This document shows, in pieces, positions 20,649 through 22,322 of a stretch of 22,322 nt of DNA. Position numbers and translations under genes: made by a program. Numbering within the stretch: the first letter of the stretch is position 1; every line of letters begins with the position of its first letter. The DNA comes from Fusobacterium sp. (GTDB lineage Bacteria; Fusobacteriota; Fusobacteriia; Fusobacteriales; Fusobacteriaceae), in the NCBI GenBank assembly GCA_018457305.1, contig JAGYHM010000008.1, positions 1 through 22,322 on the forward strand. The letters run 5' to 3'. Below the pieces are notes generated by a model. That model saw only the letters and a list, made by a program, of their open reading frames with translations, was not told where the DNA came from and ran no database searches.

Positions 20649-22322
20649 TTAAAATCTATAACTAAATCCTGCATAATAATTTCTCTCTGGAGAAGCTACA
20701 TAATATTTTGCATTTTCTTGTAAATTTCCATATGAATATCTAGTTATATATATATTGTTAACTCCAGCATAAATATCTAAGTTATCAAATGGTTTATAAT
20801 TAACTCTTAGATTAACATTCCTATTTTTTCCTCTTTTTCCATCATAATTATTTGCCTGATAATAAGCATCTGCTGTATACATTCCTTCTAATGTTAAGTT
20901 TAATTTTTTAGTCATAGCATAATCTATAGCTAAACATATTCTATGTGGACTTACATTTCTAATATATTTTCCTTCTGTATCTTTACTATAAGATTTTAAA
21001 ACTTTAGCATTTATATATGAATAAGATTCTCTAAATGTAATTTTATCAAATTTTTGTTCTGCTTTTAAGTCAAATCCATATCTTCTACTTTCTCCTATAT
21101 TTACATAAGGTCTTGATACTACTTCTCCTTTCTCATTTTTTATAGATATTTTTGTTATTTCATCTTTAGTTCTACTATAATAAATATCTGCACTAATCAA
21201 TGAATTAAATAAATAATCATTCCATCCTATTTCAAGTGTATCAGTAATCTCAGATTTTAAATTATTAGATTTATAATCCCAAGTTTTATTATCTAAATTG
21301 TAATCATAATTATATCTAGGACTAGGAGATGTAGTTCCTATTTCATATTTTCCATAAATATTTCCAGTATCAGAATATAAATAATTGACTCCTATATTTG
21401 CTGAGTAATCTTTTAAGTTTTTACTTATAAAATATTTTTTCCCATTATCAATTTTTCCACCGTACTTAATTCTTTGAAACCTAACTCCTTGTATAAAATT
21501 AAATTTATTATATTTAAAATTATTTGATACAAATAATGATAGTGTTTTTTGATTAAGATCAAATTTAGAAGAATTTCCATATACTTTTTCTTCATATTTA
21601 GTTAATAAATTATTTTTCAAATAATCAACTCCTAGAGTAAGACTACTATCTTCTCCATATAAAATTTTATCTTTTAAATTAAAACCTATTTTTTTATCAC
21701 CAGAAAAAGTCTCTTCTTTCCATTGTAATTTATTTTCTAAAGAAAAAGTATCTTTATAATTAGCTGTTTTTAAAGTTTGATAAAAAGTACTTATATCTAA
21801 TTTATTATTTTTATTTATTTCAGTATTGTATTTAAAAATAATTTCATTCTTTTCCTTTATATCTCTTTCCTCTATAAGAGCCACAGGGTAAAATTCCTTT
21901 TTCTCAAAATCCCAATTTACATCTGGAAAACTATTATTTAAATTTTCTTTATGTAAGTTATACTTTATAGAAAAATTATCTGTATTATTTATATTATAAT
22001 TAACAGTACCTGAAAAATAATCTGCATTGTTTCTATAAATTTGATTATATCCTGGTAATGATCTTTTATCTACATAACTATTACTTTTATTTTTTCTATA
22101 AGATAAATCAAAATTAAATTTTCCTAAAGTTGTTCCTACTCCTAAATCTGTTATATAAGTTTTATAACTTCCAACTCTTTGTTCTATTCTTCCATGTGTT
22201 CCTTTATTTTTTTTAGTAATTATATTTACAACTCCATTTACTGCTCCATCTCCATAAAGAACTGCATCACCACCTGGAATAACTTCTATTCTTTCTATAT
22301 CTTTAATATTAACTACATATAC
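20649..22322 (-). CDS. TonB-dependent outer-membrane receptor (5' partial)
   Basis: The frame is open to the window edge, giving 557 residues without a start codon. The first residues are the end of the plug domain, IERIEVIPGGDAVLYGDGAV followed by NGVVNIITKK, a classic TonB-receptor signature. The remainder is a 22-strand-type barrel with alternating aromatic and polar residues. It ends in a ligand-gated-channel C-terminus (NNIYITRYSYGN, then AGFSYRF with terminal Phe for BAM recognition). It imports a ligand such as a siderophore, haem or cobalamin across the outer membrane; the substrate is unknown. An internal GTG at 21884 is not the start because homologous barrel sequence continues upstream. 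Confidence 0.93.
   Translation of the reverse strand, partial: VYVVNIKDIERIEVIPGGDAVLYGDGAVNGVVNIITKKNKGTHGRIEQRVGSYKTYITDLGVGTTLGKFNFDLSYRKNKSNSYVDKRSLPGYNQIYRNNADYFSGTVNYNINNTDNFSIKYNLHKENLNNSFPDVNWDFEKKEFYPVALIEERDIKEKNEIIFKYNTEINKNNKLDISTFYQTLKTANYKDTFSLENKLQWKEETFSGDKKIGFNLKDKILYGEDSSLTLGVDYLKNNLLTKYEEKVYGNSSKFDLNQKTLSLFVSNNFKYNKFNFIQGVRFQRIKYGGKIDNGKKYFISKNLKDYSANIGVNYLYSDTGNIYGKYEIGTTSPSPRYNYDYNLDNKTWDYKSNNLKSEITDTLEIGWNDYLFNSLISADIYYSRTKDEITKISIKNEKGEVVSRPYVNIGESRRYGFDLKAEQKFDKITFRESYSYINAKVLKSYSKDTEGKYIRNVSPHRICLAIDYAMTKKLNLTLEGMYTADAYYQANNYDGKRGKNRNVNLRVNYKPFDNLDIYAGVNNIYITRYSYGNLQENAKYYVASPERNYYAGFSYRF

Noticed and set aside
21882..21884. GTG as the start of the TonB-dependent receptor
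   Set aside because: The same frame continues upstream to the window edge with clear plug and barrel sequence, so the gene is 5'-partial, not short.

Overview
The window looks like chromosomal DNA of a Fusobacterium close to F. nucleatum or F. periodonticum. It is very AT-rich. It carries a RadD-type adhesin operon with the N-terminal domain typical of fusobacterial autotransporters, a crotonase/3-hydroxybutyryl-CoA dehydrogenase pair, and an 11-12 TM amino-acid symporter of the NSS family. Most genes in the left two thirds are on the minus strand. The genus is inferred from protein features; no search was run.

Layout. 1-2165 (-): a four-gene surface operon of a coiled-coil periplasmic protein, a small lipoprotein, an OmpA-domain protein and an autotransporter N-terminal stub that stops abruptly near the window edge. 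2166-2483: intergenic region with a 42-bp perfect palindrome built around (TA)11. 2484-3782 (+): HutD-like and YaaA-like genes. 3832-5587 (-): gltX and tRNA-Ser(GCU). 5688-7045 (-): infC-rpmI-rplT, with an AUU-start infC and a structured leader containing an attenuator-like terminator. 7066-7240: two GC-rich intergenic repeats. 7249-10135 (-): an unknown membrane protein, aroA and aroC. 10206-10334: another GC-rich repeat. 10344-11692 (-): a divIC/ftsB-like gene overlapping glpX by one base. 11771-12307 (-): a membrane protein. 12445-15371 (-): a P2-type cation ATPase behind a yybP-ykoY (Mn2+) riboswitch, with a fourth GC-rich repeat in its leader. 15418-18103 (+): crt, hbd and two tandemly duplicated lipoproteins; the duplicated unit includes the 3' end of hbd. 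18104-20044 (+): ridA and an NSS symporter. 20046-20616 (-): a flavodoxin-like protein. 20649-22322 (-): a TonB-dependent receptor that runs off the right edge.

How the parts fit. The clearest regulatory unit is the Mn2+ riboswitch and P-type ATPase, which predicts a Mn2+ exporter. The clearest evolutionary events are the lipoprotein tandem duplication carrying 18 hbd codons, the apparent loss of most of the autotransporter at the left edge, and a family of GC-rich structured intergenic repeats with conserved ends and variable interiors. The most testable regulatory oddity is the (TA)11 palindrome in front of the adhesin operon. I found no CRISPR array, prophage or transposase gene.
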